Shown here: piece by piece, positions 32,110 through 42,716 of the stretch
Position numbering within the stretch: position 1 is the stretch's first letter
Layout of the letters: each line of letters opens with the position of its first letter
Assembly: GCA_942159475.1 (NCBI GenBank)
Contig: OW804098.1
Coordinates: 7,478,383-7,542,382 of the forward strand
Reading direction: 5' to 3'
Origin: Sthenelais limicola
Taxonomy: Eukaryota; Annelida; Polychaeta; Phyllodocida; Sigalionidae
DNA: 64,000 bases
Notes under the pieces: generated by a model
Seen by the model: only the letters and a program-made list of their open reading frames with translations
Told to the model about the DNA's origin: nothing
Database searches by the model: none
Translations under genes and position numbers: made by a program

Positions 32110-32239
32110 GTGAGTGAACATTGTTATTGTTTTGCATGAAGTAATGCGGGACAGATGAAAAACCCAATTTGGGGAAATTGTATCCCAAGTATAAAAAAAA
32201 ACAAAAAGGTTCAGAAATTGTACTTCCAAATTTTTCGTT

Positions 32240-32612
32240 TTAGGAAACTGAGTCATAAGTCGCAAAATAGAGATTTTGAGATATCATCATATTTGAAAAG
32301 AGGAGATCAAGATGATTCCAATGATAGTAAACATGAAGGACATTTAGCAAGTGTTTCTATAGTTTATGTTTGATATTTCTACTTTTGAAAAAAAAAAGCT
32401 TGCAATGTGTCTGGATGGGTGATTACCAGTAAAGTAACTAAATATACTCCATACGAAGGCCTTCAAAACGCAAGGATATATTTAACACAATGTCTTGAAA
32501 TTTGTTACATAGATTCAAATGACCACAAGTGCTACACTCCCCAAAAATCAGAACATTTCAATAAAGATAACTTGTGGAAAAAATACTATGAAAAATATAG
32601 ATTTTGCCGCTT
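32240..32612. mobile_element. MITE family F9, diverged copy abutting a splice site
   Basis: Left end GAGTCATAAGTCGCAAAATA and right end AATATAGATTTTGCCGC correspond to the F9 copy at 6170-6405, with shared interior (ACGCAAGGATATATTTAACA). The right end lies seven bases before the acceptor AG at 32,617-32,618, so the element supplies part of the polypyrimidine context. Confidence 0.65.
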
Positions 32613-32618
32613 TTACAG

Positions 32619-32882
32619 CTGGTGGGGAAAATATCGGAGCAGGAATCAGGAAGTGTTTGGCCTGTCCACATAAGGTTATCAATACTACTGGACCGTTCGT
32701 GAGTGATACAGAGATGCGCTATTTCTGGATCAGCTGGACTGGTGGTAACATTAGAGTTGGTAGAGGAAGTATGGTGTCACAGGACCAGTTGATGGAATGG
32801 CTGGATAGTGATCCATTTGTAATAAAGCACTTATCATTGGCATCATATGGTCCTTCTTCAAACTCATATTTAATTCAAACAG
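32619..32882 (+). CDS. Host gene 1, exon 3: FAMeT-like domain, second half
   Basis: Acceptor CTTTTACAG at 32,618, donor GTAATA at 32,883; 264 nt, phase 1 at both ends, so it joins exon 2 and the PAN exon without frame change. It encodes GGENIGAGIRKC, then MRYFWISWTGGNIRVGRG, and VIKHLSLASYG, the conserved W-hydrophobic-W-GG-I-VG-G core and closing strand of the FAMeT-like domain. With exon 2 the domain spans about 140 residues, the usual size. Cys-x2-Cys (KCLACPH) may add a disulphide. Confidence 0.85.
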
Positions 32883-33340
32883 GTAATAGATTGTTACTGG
32901 GCACTATTTTAATTGTAATAAAGTTGTGTATTAAGGTATGGTTTTAATTAAGGGAAATTATATATTAATTAAAGATGTCCTAACTAATGGTAGATGATAT
33001 GTGGTGAACAGGGGGAGTTGAAATATCCATATTAGAACAGTGCGCAATAGCCACTGGGATATTCTATGGTGTTTTTAATTAATATACTCTCCCTGTTTAG
33101 GTTGGATGATTTCCTGCTTCTAGGGTTGTGAGTTAACAAGGGTGCTCTGAAGCACTTATTAACACCTTTGTTACATAATTTAGGATTTCTAACCTATATT
33201 TCACAAAGATAATATATATACATGTTACACAGAGAACATATGAGTACATATGACACAATACAATACAGTAGTAATCACAAATACAAGGCTGCAGTGCATC
33301 AGAATGACCTCTAGTGGTCTATATAAACAGCACTGTCCTG
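32883..33340. other. Intronic stretch
   Basis: AT-rich intron of host gene 1, with no repeat family recognised before the F2 MITE. Confidence 0.5.
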
Positions 33341-33344
33341 CAAA

Positions 33345-33735
33345 ACCCCTAGTGGATTATATGGTCACTAAACCTGGTTGCTAGGTGCTTTGTGAAGTTG
33401 TGAAAGCTGCGCATGTCTATTGCAGTGCATCCTAGGATGCATTCTGTAGAAATCTGACATACAGATATTTGGGAATTTTTCATCGAAAATTGCAAGAATG
33501 TTTGCACCAATATCAGAGTTTGTATAAATCTTTTATGAAAACCAAATGCATGATGGGAAAGATGGGGACATGTGTTATTAAAACATGTAAAACACATGGA
33601 TATTGACAAAAGATCATTGATAAATATTCCATGCTGAACATGGCATGTTTTCTATCAAGTTTACACTGTACCAGTAGTCCCATAATTCCATGCGAAACAG
33701 GATTCAAAATGGCGGCCATGCAAATCCCCTATTGG
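33345..33735. mobile_element. MITE family F2, copy 2
   Basis: Shares GCGCATGTCTA, ATCTGACATACAGATATTTG, ATGCATGATGGGAAAG and TTCAAAATGGCGGC with the copies at 8.6 and 44.0 kb. The right end CAAATCCCCTATT is kept; the left end has decayed. Intronic. Confidence 0.85.
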
Positions 33736-35709
33736 GAAGGAGTTGTACCAAGGCCAGCTAGCAACACTGACCACAGCTATAAACAAAGAGGATTTTATCC
33801 GAGTTGTTTATTGATTTAAGTCTGTGATGGGTCAGATCCCGTCCATAACATAACCTTACACAAACAACCAAGAACAACAAGACATTTTTTACTAACCTTT
33901 CATCACTTTCAACCTTCACTTTTACTAACCTTTCATCAGTTTCCACCGGCAATGGTTACTAACATTATGCGCCACATGTTGCGGATATTTTGTTCCGTAT
34001 TTTACTGGTTTTCGTAGCTGGTGGAACAGAACTTTTAACCATCAAAAACCTCACCATTACGTTCCTTAGTATAGTTAGGAATGTTATTTCACTTTATTTC
34101 TTTATTTAGCCTAATCGAACACCTTTCACATGGTTTTCCTGTTAACATTACAAATATTAATCCTCCTACGAGATTGTTTAACCTGCAACAAATCTGGTTG
34201 GGATCACACACTCCATCTTTTACCTGCTTTCTAGTCCCGTCGCTGGTCACTTTCGGCATGACCCACATAGCCACTTGGTGAACTTTCAGTTGCAATATAC
34301 AGCCTATTAGCATGCTTCCCTTCGAAAAAGCGTCAAGTGTCAACAAACTATGCCCAGTTCACACAATGAAAACAGTGGTGGCTCCAAACTCAGCCATTTC
34401 TTTAAAAACAATGACAAAAAGTTCTCATGTTTTAGGAAAAGGGTATGACAATCTTTCCCTCAATTCAAGTTTTTCTCTAGATGTTTACTTTTCCATATTT
34501 CTCTCATGGAAGTGGATGGTGTAGCAGCCCGGCCCCCTCACTCAGTATATTAGGTGGACACCAAGGCTCATTCCCTAATCTCAAAAACACCCCCTTATCT
34601 CCGGAAATACCATCATTTTTAGACCCCCCTATTCAAGGATTTTGATGGTATTGTTCTTTTTTTCTACCCCTTATTTCCATTAATTGAAAGCTGACAGGGT
34701 GGGGACATTTTTTCGAGCCTCAATTTTGGTGACCTACAATGTTTAATTAAGTTATGGGCTGGTTTTAAACACACCTTTTTAAGAGTATCTCCAGGCTAGT
34801 TAAATAAGTACCCCTTTTTTGTTTTTCTCTGGGCTCACCAGCAAAATGCACCCCTTTTTGGGGGATTCTCTGGCCAGATATTGCTAGCCAAAATGTTACC
34901 CTTTTCCGGAGAATTTGGGAACGCGGGTGCGGTCCATATCTACAGCTGAGTGTGTGTGTGTGTGGGGGGGGGGCAGGTGTAGCAGACTCAGTAGGACCCT
35001 ATACCACTTTGGACTAATTGCCATATATGGAGAGCCGGAAGTGACGACAGTCTCCATATATATGGAAAGCCCTGAACAATATATCCTAAGCTCGCAAGTT
35101 TTAACCAAAAGCCCGTGGGTCAGAATTTGCGGAGGGAGCCAATGGGAGGCATGCAAAATTACTATAGACCAGGGTAACAGTCACGGTCTGTACAACCATA
35201 ATTGCACGCAAAATTCACCAAAATCTGACCCAAATTGGACAAAAACACAATACATCATTTGATTTAGTGAGATAAGAACCTTCCAAATAGTGTGTGCTTC
35301 CATGGAAATTTAACATTTATGTTGGGCCATATGGAACGATGAATGGAAATATGAATATTTTAACGCATCACACTCACATTACTTGTACGCATACTTAACT
35401 TGAATTAACTCGAATTCCAGTAGAACGCATTGTAACAATATAGCCGTAGAACACTAAAATATTCATGAATAAAATGACCATGAAAGTAGAGAACTGACAG
35501 CATTCATTGAATGCTGCAGTATTGTTCTCTACTGCATTGAAATTGTAAGATAGCACGAGGGACATGAATACCTCCCATCTGCCGGAGACATTCCCTTGAC
35601 TGCAGTCACTGACTGAAGTAAAATGTTTTTCTATTCTATTCTATTCTACACATATATACAGGTTACATCATTGAGTATTTTACATCATATTTACAACTAT
35701 ATTCCTTAG
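33736..35709. other. Intronic stretch of host gene 1
   Basis: Contains a TG/G run at 34,950-34,975 and short C/T-rich blocks. Several short open frames (34.1-35.2 kb) show no domain. An inverted TTCTATTCTATTC run precedes the PAN exon at 35,628. Confidence 0.45.
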
Positions 35710-36002
35710 AACCCTGGGTATGGGAGACATTGGAAGACCAGAGAAAACTTGTAGGAGTTGATAGAGAAATGAGGGGATGGAAGAACTACCGGGTAGAATT
35801 TGTGGCACCGACCTTGAGGAGAATAACTACAGTGCAGAACATGATTGAGTGCATCTCCCAGTGCCTGACTGATGTCTGTGAAGTCTACAACTATAATCGT
35901 GTGACTAAAGTCTGCACCTGGGGATCTGGTGGCTATGTTGTAGCTTTTCCTGACGTGGAATCCAGTGTTTTCACTGCTGACAGCAGATTTACTGATGTCT
36001 AT
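35710..36002 (+). CDS. Host gene 1, exon 4: PAN/apple-like domain
   Basis: Acceptor ATATTCCTTAG, donor GTAAGT. Phase 1 at the start continues exon 3; phase 0 at the end. After a Trp-rich linker (EPWVWETLED) comes a hydrophobic strand (YRVEFVAPTL), then the helix and cysteines: MIECISQCL, DVCEVYNYN and KVCTWGSGG. This C-x3-C, C-x3-YNY, C pattern is that of PAN/apple domains, which bind proteins or carbohydrates outside the cell. With the FAMeT-like domain and signal peptide this suggests a secreted or surface protein. Confidence 0.75.
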
Positions 36003-36184
36003 GTAAGTATGAACCAATGTTGGGCAACTATCTCATTATGTTGGGAGCTTAGACCCACTGACATGGTCCTTAAGACCCAATAAAAGTCTTAACAACAACA
36101 ACAATGTCACTCATTCGGGTGTAGGTTAGATTGCTAAACATTGGAGCAGATGGGTCAAGTCTTTTTTTATTTTATTGATATTAT

Positions 36185-36430
36185 TTATACTGGGGAGAGT
36201 CTTCAGAAAATGTACAATTGGCCTTCATGAATCAAATAACCTAAATTTAAGACGAAAATCAGGTTCAAAATACCATTCAACATAACCAAAAAGATTGTTG
36301 AATGAAAACAATACAGGATACACTCAGATACACCTAGTATTTATCACTTTTCACTCTAATTTGGCAGAATTTGATAGATGTGTAGAACTGTAGACTGTGC
36401 TCTTCATGAAAATCTGACCCACATGACCCA
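36185..36430. mobile_element. MITE family F1, full copy
   Basis: Left end GAGTCTTCAGAAAATGTACA, right end CATGAAAATCTGACCCACAT, with the CATAACCAAAA and AGAACTGTAGACTG blocks between. About 245 bp, in the last intron of host gene 1. Confidence 0.8.
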
Positions 36431-36681
36431 CGGTTATTATCATTCGTGCTAATGATCAAAACATTAAATTACCAAAATACATACAATATTTTAGATTTAT
36501 TTCTAAAGATTTCCTCAGACATAGAATAAAATGCTAGAAATGGCATTGATAAAATAAAATGCTAAAAACAACAGAGTGAAAAATGCTCCAAATGGACCAT
36601 AAAGATGCCCCTGCAACAGCCCAGAGTGAAAAATGCTAAAAACAAGTGAAATTTCATTTGCATTATTATTTTCCCTTACAG

Positions 36682-36702
36682 GCTACAATAGCCATGCTGT
36701 AG
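36682..36702 (+). CDS. Host gene 1, candidate last exon
   Basis: A strong acceptor (TTATTTTCCCTTACAG) is followed in phase 0 by ATIAML and TAG. Joined to the other exons the coding length is 804 nt, 267 codons plus stop. The short tail is ordinary, so another downstream exon cannot be excluded. Confidence 0.4.
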   Translation, partial: ATIAML

Positions 36703-36764
36703 ATCATTACTAACATGGATGGATGACCATGGGATGGAACATGTTTAAATCCAATATCAGGACA

Positions 36765-37215
36765 GAGATCATTCACAATATTTTACTGTTTCTATGTATA
36801 TAATGGCCATACTCCCACAAATTGACTACTGTGATTTCATATATGACTCAAGCCCCAAAATGCTATTAATTAAACACTACAAAATTCAGCCCTAAGAATT
36901 ATCTCAAATAAATCAAAGTACGATAATGGATAATCAACACACAAAATTTAATATAATGCCACTACAAAAACGAAGAGATCTCCATGTATTAAACATGGCT
37001 CACTACCTAGCATTGCAACAAAACCTAGATCAAAGAAAATTGAAAACATGCAGTCATGCAAAAAATAGGTGGAACCTAAGAGTTCTGCAGCCGACATCAA
37101 CAAAAAATTTTATTATTTACAAATACCAAATCAGATGGAATGAACTACCAACTGAGGCACATATGTGTATTGACAGGAAAGATTTCACGAGGTTCCTAAA
37201 AAATTGTTAAGCACT
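36765..37215 (+). pseudogene. LINE reverse-transcriptase 3' fragment
   Basis: A frame with one stop near 36,890 reads LPQIDYCDFIYDSSPK-like text (here as PQIDYCDFIYDSSP), then continues at 36,926-37,210 with MPLQKRRDLHVLNMAHYLA and IRWNELPTEAH. This is the C-terminal end downstream of RT in CR1/L2-type LINEs, similar in layout to the ends of LINE-A and LINE-B. A 5'-truncated dead copy in the plus orientation. Confidence 0.75.
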
Positions 37216-37773
37216 GCTGCAAAATGCTAAATGTAACGATGGAATGACCTTTGCTAACCTTTATGTAAAACTGACCGTAAAAGGACACCACCACTGTTAA
37301 CATGTATATTACTTTTGTTACATTTATGACTTTTTATGTGACTACCATTTCCAACTGTAACTCTGTTTATTAGACTGAATATAATGAAATGATTTTAGTC
37401 ACGGTATAGATTATACTAAATGAACTTAATGGATTCAGGCACAGCGAAGAACTCTTACACTCTTACACTTACATACTGATAATAACACCTGCATTGTCTC
37501 AGTATAGAAAACCAAAAGAGAGACAGGGAAAATACCTCATGCTATTGTTCTTGTAAGGCTTAGTACAGAGCCTGCCACTGCATAAAATGTAAACCCTACA
37601 TTGTAAACCCTATCCCCACAGTCAACCCCCAAATTAGCTAGTCAACACCCAGTAGCTAGGCATACACAGGAAGACCAGGTCTAGACCTGAGGTGTACTAC
37701 CTGTATTTTCTTTTTCAGAAATTTTCTTTGAATTTTTGATCCACTGTAATGTGCTAGTCATGAAATAAAAGAA

Positions 37774-37778
<5 letters not shown>
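37216..37778. other. Non-coding stretch, LINE 3' end and flank
   Basis: Probably includes the LINE fragment's untranslated end. An AATAAA lies near 37,766, directly before the ATT microsatellite. No gene. Confidence 0.4.

Positions 37779-37820
<42 letters not shown>
37779..37820. repeat. (ATT)n microsatellite, left of Helitron
   Basis: About 14 ATT units; the tract resumes at 38,707 after the Helitron. Confidence 0.95.
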
Positions 37821-37821
<1 letters not shown>

Positions 37822-38706
37822 CTATATCTTAATAAAAAAAGGGTTTGGAGCCTAAAACGGCTATCTTCTCTAAAACCGCTGGCCAGATCTCCATTATATT
37901 TCACATGCACATTGCCAAAAATGGTGCCAAACCATTCCACTATGTTTCATTAACAAATTCGGGTTGGAAAGGGGTTAGAAATGGGTTTACATCGAGCACC
38001 CCCATCCAGGGCCCCCAGCACTGCCTGAAAACAAACCTATCAGTGCCCCTACACCAGCTAGGTTTCTGGGTCACCCAAAGCATGACTTCATGGACAGGTA
38101 CCATGGCATGTTGTTGCTTCACTATGGGACGGGAGTTGATATATTTCACCATATTTCCACCAAAAGAAACTCAGGAAATGTCTGTTGTGGGGGCAGGGGA
38201 AGAGGCAATGGGAGGCAAAAAACCATCTTAATAGGGTTCCATTTGAGGTATATGGGGCGGGGGGAGGGGGAGGGGGTAGGGCAGGGGCAGGGGTAGGGGC
38301 AGAGGGGCGGGGGAGAGGGGCGGGTGGAGAGGGGCGGGGGAGAGGGGCAGGGGGAGGGGAAGGGGAAGGGGGAGGTGGAGGGGAAGGGGAAGGGGAAGGG
38401 GGAAGGGGGAGGGGAAGGGGAAGGGGGAGGGGGAGGGGAAGGGGAAGGGAGAGGGGAAGGAGGGAGAGGGGCAGGGCAGGGGGAGAGGGCAGGGGGAGGA
38501 GAGGGAATGCGAGGCAACAACAATACAACAGTGACAAAAAAACATTTTAACAGGGTTCCATTTGAGGTATGAATGTTGATACAGATACTAACTTACAGAG
38601 ACAACTTGAAAGAGAAAGATGGTTGGAGAGGGAACAAGGAGAGTGGGAAGATGTGGGCCCCACTGTCCCACTAGCAAATCCAGTGCGAAGCACGGGTATT
38701 TTCTAG
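37821..38706 (+). mobile_element. Non-autonomous Helitron inserted in an ATT microsatellite
   Basis: The 5' end reads TCTATATCTTAATAAAAAAA, and the 3' end has the hairpin GTGC-GAA-GCAC (38,683-38,693) ten bases before the terminal CTAG (38,703-38,706). The element sits exactly between A and T, with no target duplication, as Helitrons do; the ATT tract on both sides is the split target. The 886-bp interior lacks Rep/helicase and contains a G-rich block. Confidence 0.87.
38252..38512 (+). repeat. G-rich purine tract inside the Helitron
   Basis: About 260 bp made almost only of G and A, with dozens of GGGG runs, such as GGGGAAGGGGAAGG. Copies of AGGGTTCCATTTGAGGTAT lie on both sides (38,232 and 38,552). 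It could form G-quadruplexes or triplexes. Long open frames on both strands here are composition artefacts. Confidence 0.9.
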
Positions 38707-39144
38707 TAATTATTATTATTGTATTATTGTATGTACCCAAACAAAAGATATGATAAGAATTGATAATAATCTGACATAGTAACATCCATCGGTTCATGTT
38801 TTTCTTCTCATAGACAATCTTATTTTACTTACACGTTAATAAAGTTTTCAACGAACGTTACACATATAACAGAACTAGAATAGAGTTCTGTGCATGAATG
38901 TTAATGACTGCCCATGTTTAGCTAATAGAGAGAAGGCAGCTTTTTATAACTTCTTGGATGTTATATTTACTTACAGTTTCTAAGGTTGCTGATGATGGAC
39001 CTAAAAGTGGTCTCAACCTGTTTGTATCTTATCTCTATATAACATATTAATATTAGGACTTATATTCACTTAATAATAATAACAAATTTGTATTTCCAAG
39101 TCACATTTACAGTAAGTGTCATACAGTGTACAATTATATTATAT
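38707..39144. other. Non-coding stretch
   Basis: Continuation of the ATT tract, then ordinary AT-rich DNA up to the hairpin repeat at 39,145. No gene. Confidence 0.4.
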
Positions 39145-39215
39145 ACAGTGGAACCTCGCATAAAGACCCCCTATCTATAAAGACCACCTCGCTATTTAGA
39201 CTAGATTCTCTCAGT
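39145..39215. mobile_element. Hairpin repeat F10, left half (split by LINE-A)
   Basis: TACAGTGGAACCTCGCATAA and AAGACCACCTCGCTATTTAG match the left part of the copy at 19,334. The matching right half is at 43,058-43,113, after LINE-A. Confidence 0.75.
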
Positions 39216-39853
39216 CCCTAACTGCTTTTCTCTTATTAGATTAGCCCCTCTAATGAGACCACCTCGCTATCATATTATAACCTGTTAATAATTCTTCCTA
39301 CCATCTTATGATTAAAACTATGTCAACTACCTATGTTTACACTTCAGTGAAATTGACATGGCACAGCTGACGACGACAATTACTATTACTGCTTCTGTTA
39401 CTACTGTATCCGTTGGTATTACTATTGGCCCTGTGTACTGTTGGCTGGCTCCTAATTGAATCATGATGAACGATAATGTATGCTATTTTTACTATTCTAT
39501 TCATGCAGGCCAGGGGAGGCCCCGGAATTGAACGACGACGATAATCATCGCCTTCAACCTGGCGCCTTCCCTGGTCACTTGGATCCCCTCGTGGTAAAAC
39601 TAGACTATTGAAAATCTACTTGACATGGTGTATCTGCTCGTACATGGAATTACTTACATGACATGGTGTACTCAGTCCCTGGTAAGTCCCTATTATCCAT
39701 CTTGTATATATATATCGAAGTTATGTATGTTGTTGGTATGTCTCAGAAACTATTCGAACTGGACGATGATAATCATCACCTGAACGAACTAGTAACTATA
39801 TATGCTTTCATTGTGTACCCGGTACAATTCTCTCACGTGTATGACCCTTTAGA

Positions 39854-41200
39854 ATGAACTCTAGCCTGACAGAAACTCGCCTGGCAAACTGGAATGACTT
39901 ATCTTCCAAAAGAGGTATTAAGATAGCTCATCTCAACGTCAGATCAATTATTCCCAAATTTGACCAGGTAAAGAATGATATTCTTGACTCTAATATTGAT
40001 ATTATGTGTTTCACTGAAACCTGGATTAGAGATAAAGCCTGCCTACCATTACTGCAACACCAAAATTACAATTTGATTAGCTTAAACAGAGCCGACCCTA
40101 ATAAGCATGGGGGAGGCGTATGTGTATATATAAGAGATATATTTGATTATGAGATTGATGAAGTTTTATCAACTAGTAATGAAGAAATAGAATTATTGTG
40201 TGTAACGATAACGAAAGATTATATGAAACCTATACAACTAGGCATAGTATACAGGCCTCCCCACTCCAATGTTGCTGCTTGTTTAGATAAGCTTAATGAA
40301 CTGAATGATAAATTTGACAGCATTAGACACCCAGGTTCTCTGATATTAGTGGGAGACTTTAATATTGATTTATTGGATAAAGTGAACCCTAAATACAAAG
40401 CTATCAATGAATTCGCCAAAGCTGCTAATCTTACTCTGAAAATGAACTTTATTACGAGATACGGCTTACATCGTGATAGTATTTTAGATTATTTTATTTT
40501 TAAAAGTAAGAAACCTGCCACACTTGGATCTATAGACTACAATATCTCAGATCACCAAGCCATATTCCTAATACTTAAACATCAGAGAACAATTAAAAAA
40601 CCTGGGAGTACTAAAAGAATAAGAACAATGAAAAATTATAACATTGAGCAGATGAGAAACATTTTAAATAATAAGAACTGGACTGAATATTATAGCTTGA
40701 CAAATGTTGACGTAGCCTGGGATTATTTGTACACTGTAATGGTCGACACGATGAATTGTATAGCGCCTTGGAAGAGTGTGTATTATCAGAGTACTAAACC
40801 AGAATGGTACACTAAGCAAATTACTGACGCATGTAAAATACGAGATGAACTATTTAAGAATGCCAATATTACCAAAGATTCCATTGATGTCAATGCAGCC
40901 AGAACACAACGAAATTTTGTAAATAGTCTACTCAGAAGGGCCAAGTCTCAGTATTACACCCGTATCCTAAATGATAATACAAATAATAGTAAAAAGCTAT
41001 GGAGAACCTTGGACGAAATTGCTTCTAAAAAAGAAAAGAATATCTTAAACATCAGAGATGAACGCAACGAGAAATTGAATACCATTGACTCTGCCAATTA
41101 TCTTAACAACTTTTACTGCTCCATTGGAGAGAAAATCCAGAAACAAATTTGTAACATTGCCCCAGATTACCACAATGAAACAATCTCTGAGACCTTTTAG
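39854..41200 (+). CDS. LINE-A endonuclease part of ORF2
   Basis: Starts at ATG. An apurinic/apyrimidinic-type endonuclease runs over about residues 20-240: IAHLNVRSI (Asn), CFTETWI (Glu), GGGVCVYI, IVYRPPH, LVGDFNIDL (Asp-x-Asn), and ISDHQAIF (final Asp-His). It nicks the target to prime reverse transcription. The remainder is the linker toward RT. The frame ends at TAG (41,198-41,200) in ACC TTT TAG, while RT continues in the +1 frame. The cause is probably one extra T in the run 41,195-41,198. Confidence 0.9.
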   Translation: MNSSLTETRLANWNDLSSKRGIKIAHLNVRSIIPKFDQVKNDILDSNIDIMCFTETWIRDKACLPLLQHQNYNLISLNRADPNKHGGGVCVYIRDIFDYEIDEVLSTSNEEIELLCVTITKDYMKPIQLGIVYRPPHSNVAACLDKLNELNDKFDSIRHPGSLILVGDFNIDLLDKVNPKYKAINEFAKAANLTLKMNFITRYGLHRDSILDYFIFKSKKPATLGSIDYNISDHQAIFLILKHQRTIKKPGSTKRIRTMKNYNIEQMRNILNNKNWTEYYSLTNVDVAWDYLYTVMVDTMNCIAPWKSVYYQSTKPEWYTKQITDACKIRDELFKNANITKDSIDVNAARTQRNFVNSLLRRAKSQYYTRILNDNTNNSKKLWRTLDEIASKKEKNILNIRDERNEKLNTIDSANYLNNFYCSIGEKIQKQICNIAPDYHNETISETF

Positions 41201-42716
41201 TAATTTTAAGACTATAACCCTTGAAGCCCTCTCAAAACTTATTACTGAAATAGATACGACAAAGTCTTCTGGCTGCAAAGAACTAAACTCGAAAATGTAT
41301 AAGGACCTCTTCACCATTATTAATCGACAGTTATTACATGTATTCAATTTATCAGTTGAACAAGGAATTTTCCCGGCAGCATTGAAAGTGGCCATCATTA
41401 AACCGATACCAAAAATTAATAATGCATCAACCCCAAAAGACACCAGACCTATAGCCCTCACGCATATAGGTGGAAAACTATTAGAAAAATTTATCTCATC
41501 ACAAATTTGGAGTCACTTAAACACCAATTGTATTATCTCTGAACACCAATACAGTTTCAGGAAAAATAGGAGTACGCATGAGGCCCTTTATGAATTCATA
41601 AGCCATGTTAATGATAACAACAATAGCAAAATTTATACAGTTGCAACATTTATAGACTTTAGTAAAGCATTTGATAGCGTTAACCATAATATAATTAAAG
41701 AAAAACTCTGTAAAATTGGAATTAAAGATAAAGCACTAGCATGGCTAACTTCATACCTTACCAATAGATCACAATCGGTGAAACTAGGTGATCATTACTC
41801 TGACTCCAAACCTATTAACTGTGGTGTCCCCCAGGGGTCTATTTTAGGGCCAATCATATATTTAATATTTTCTAATGACATTAATAAGCTTAATTTATCA
41901 TCAAGGTATATTTTGTATGCCGATGATACGGTCCTATATGCTGCTGGTAGAAATCTGAATGATTTAACTAAATCTATGAATAACGACCTAGCTATTTTTC
42001 ATGACTGGTCCGTGAAGAACAAAATACTTGTAAATACTACCAAAACCAAATCTATGCTGTTTGGGGAGAGAAAGACTGAATCTAATAAGATAGTGATACT
42101 GATAAACAAAGATGAAATAGAGCAAGTCGATAGTTATAATTATTTAGGCATCAATATTGACAGACATCTGAATTTTATTGAACAGAGTAATATCTCAACT
42201 AAATCTCTCCAATATAGAATATATCAACTTGCTCTGATTCGTCAAAATCTTACCAAGAAGAGTGCCATACTACTAGTCAAAGCGAATATTCTTTCTATCA
42301 TTGATTATAGCGCACCTTTCATCAGTGGATGCAATAAGCAAATTCTTACATCTATTCAAAAATTACAAAACAAAGCCTTGAAAATAGCTATTGGGTGTCC
42401 TCCCAGAACATCAACAGATTACATTCATAATATCACTAAGACAATGAAACTAGATAAAAGATTAGACTTCCTTCTCTCCAAAATGGCCTTTACAAAGATT
42501 TGTAAACTGAACCTCTCAGACCATGAACGAGAAAATAGACCAACCCGACTCCATGATGCACCTGTTCTTAACCTTTTCATACCCAGACGGGAAATTGATA
42601 GATTATCCCTGTATTACCAAGTTGCCAACACTTGGAATAACCTTCCAGTTGATATTCGTAACATTCAGGATTCCTTAATGTTTAAAAATTATATTAAACG
42701 ATATCATTTAAATTAA
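41199..42716 (+). CDS. LINE-A reverse transcriptase part of ORF2
   Basis: The true content starts at the frame change near 41,195; the upstream part of this open frame (from 41,085) overlaps the endonuclease frame and is noise. RT blocks: IIKPIPKINN, DTRPIALTHIGGK, SEHQYSFRKNRSTHEAL, TFIDFSKAFDSVNH, GVPQGSILGPI, and LYADDTVLYA with catalytic YADD. The thumb and C-terminal segment end with a WNNLPVDIRN block as in CR1/L2-type LINEs. It ends at TAA (42,714). Confidence 0.92.
   Translation, partial: SNFKTITLEALSKLITEIDTTKSSGCKELNSKMYKDLFTIINRQLLHVFNLSVEQGIFPAALKVAIIKPIPKINNASTPKDTRPIALTHIGGKLLEKFISSQIWSHLNTNCIISEHQYSFRKNRSTHEALYEFISHVNDNNNSKIYTVATFIDFSKAFDSVNHNIIKEKLCKIGIKDKALAWLTSYLTNRSQSVKLGDHYSDSKPINCGVPQGSILGPIIYLIFSNDINKLNLSSRYILYADDTVLYAAGRNLNDLTKSMNNDLAIFHDWSVKNKILVNTTKTKSMLFGERKTESNKIVILINKDEIEQVDSYNYLGINIDRHLNFIEQSNISTKSLQYRIYQLALIRQNLTKKSAILLVKANILSIIDYSAPFISGCNKQILTSIQKLQNKALKIAIGCPPRTSTDYIHNITKTMKLDKRLDFLLSKMAFTKICKLNLSDHERENRPTRLHDAPVLNLFIPRREIDRLSLYYQVANTWNNLPVDIRNIQDSLMFKNYIKRYHLN

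Noticed and set aside
32407..32673. 88-codon open frame before exon 3
   Set aside because: It lies in another frame over the F9 MITE; the FAMeT-like frame with proper splice sites explains the region better.
38088..38550. Long open frames on both strands with Pro/Ser or Gly/Glu runs
   Set aside because: They are translations of the G/A-rich tract inside the Helitron, open in several frames at once because of composition.
40219..40419. Minus-strand frames opposite the LINE and Ngaro ORFs
   Set aside because: Shadows of real coding frames (also 27,705-29,483 plus strand and 46,179-46,550 minus strand).
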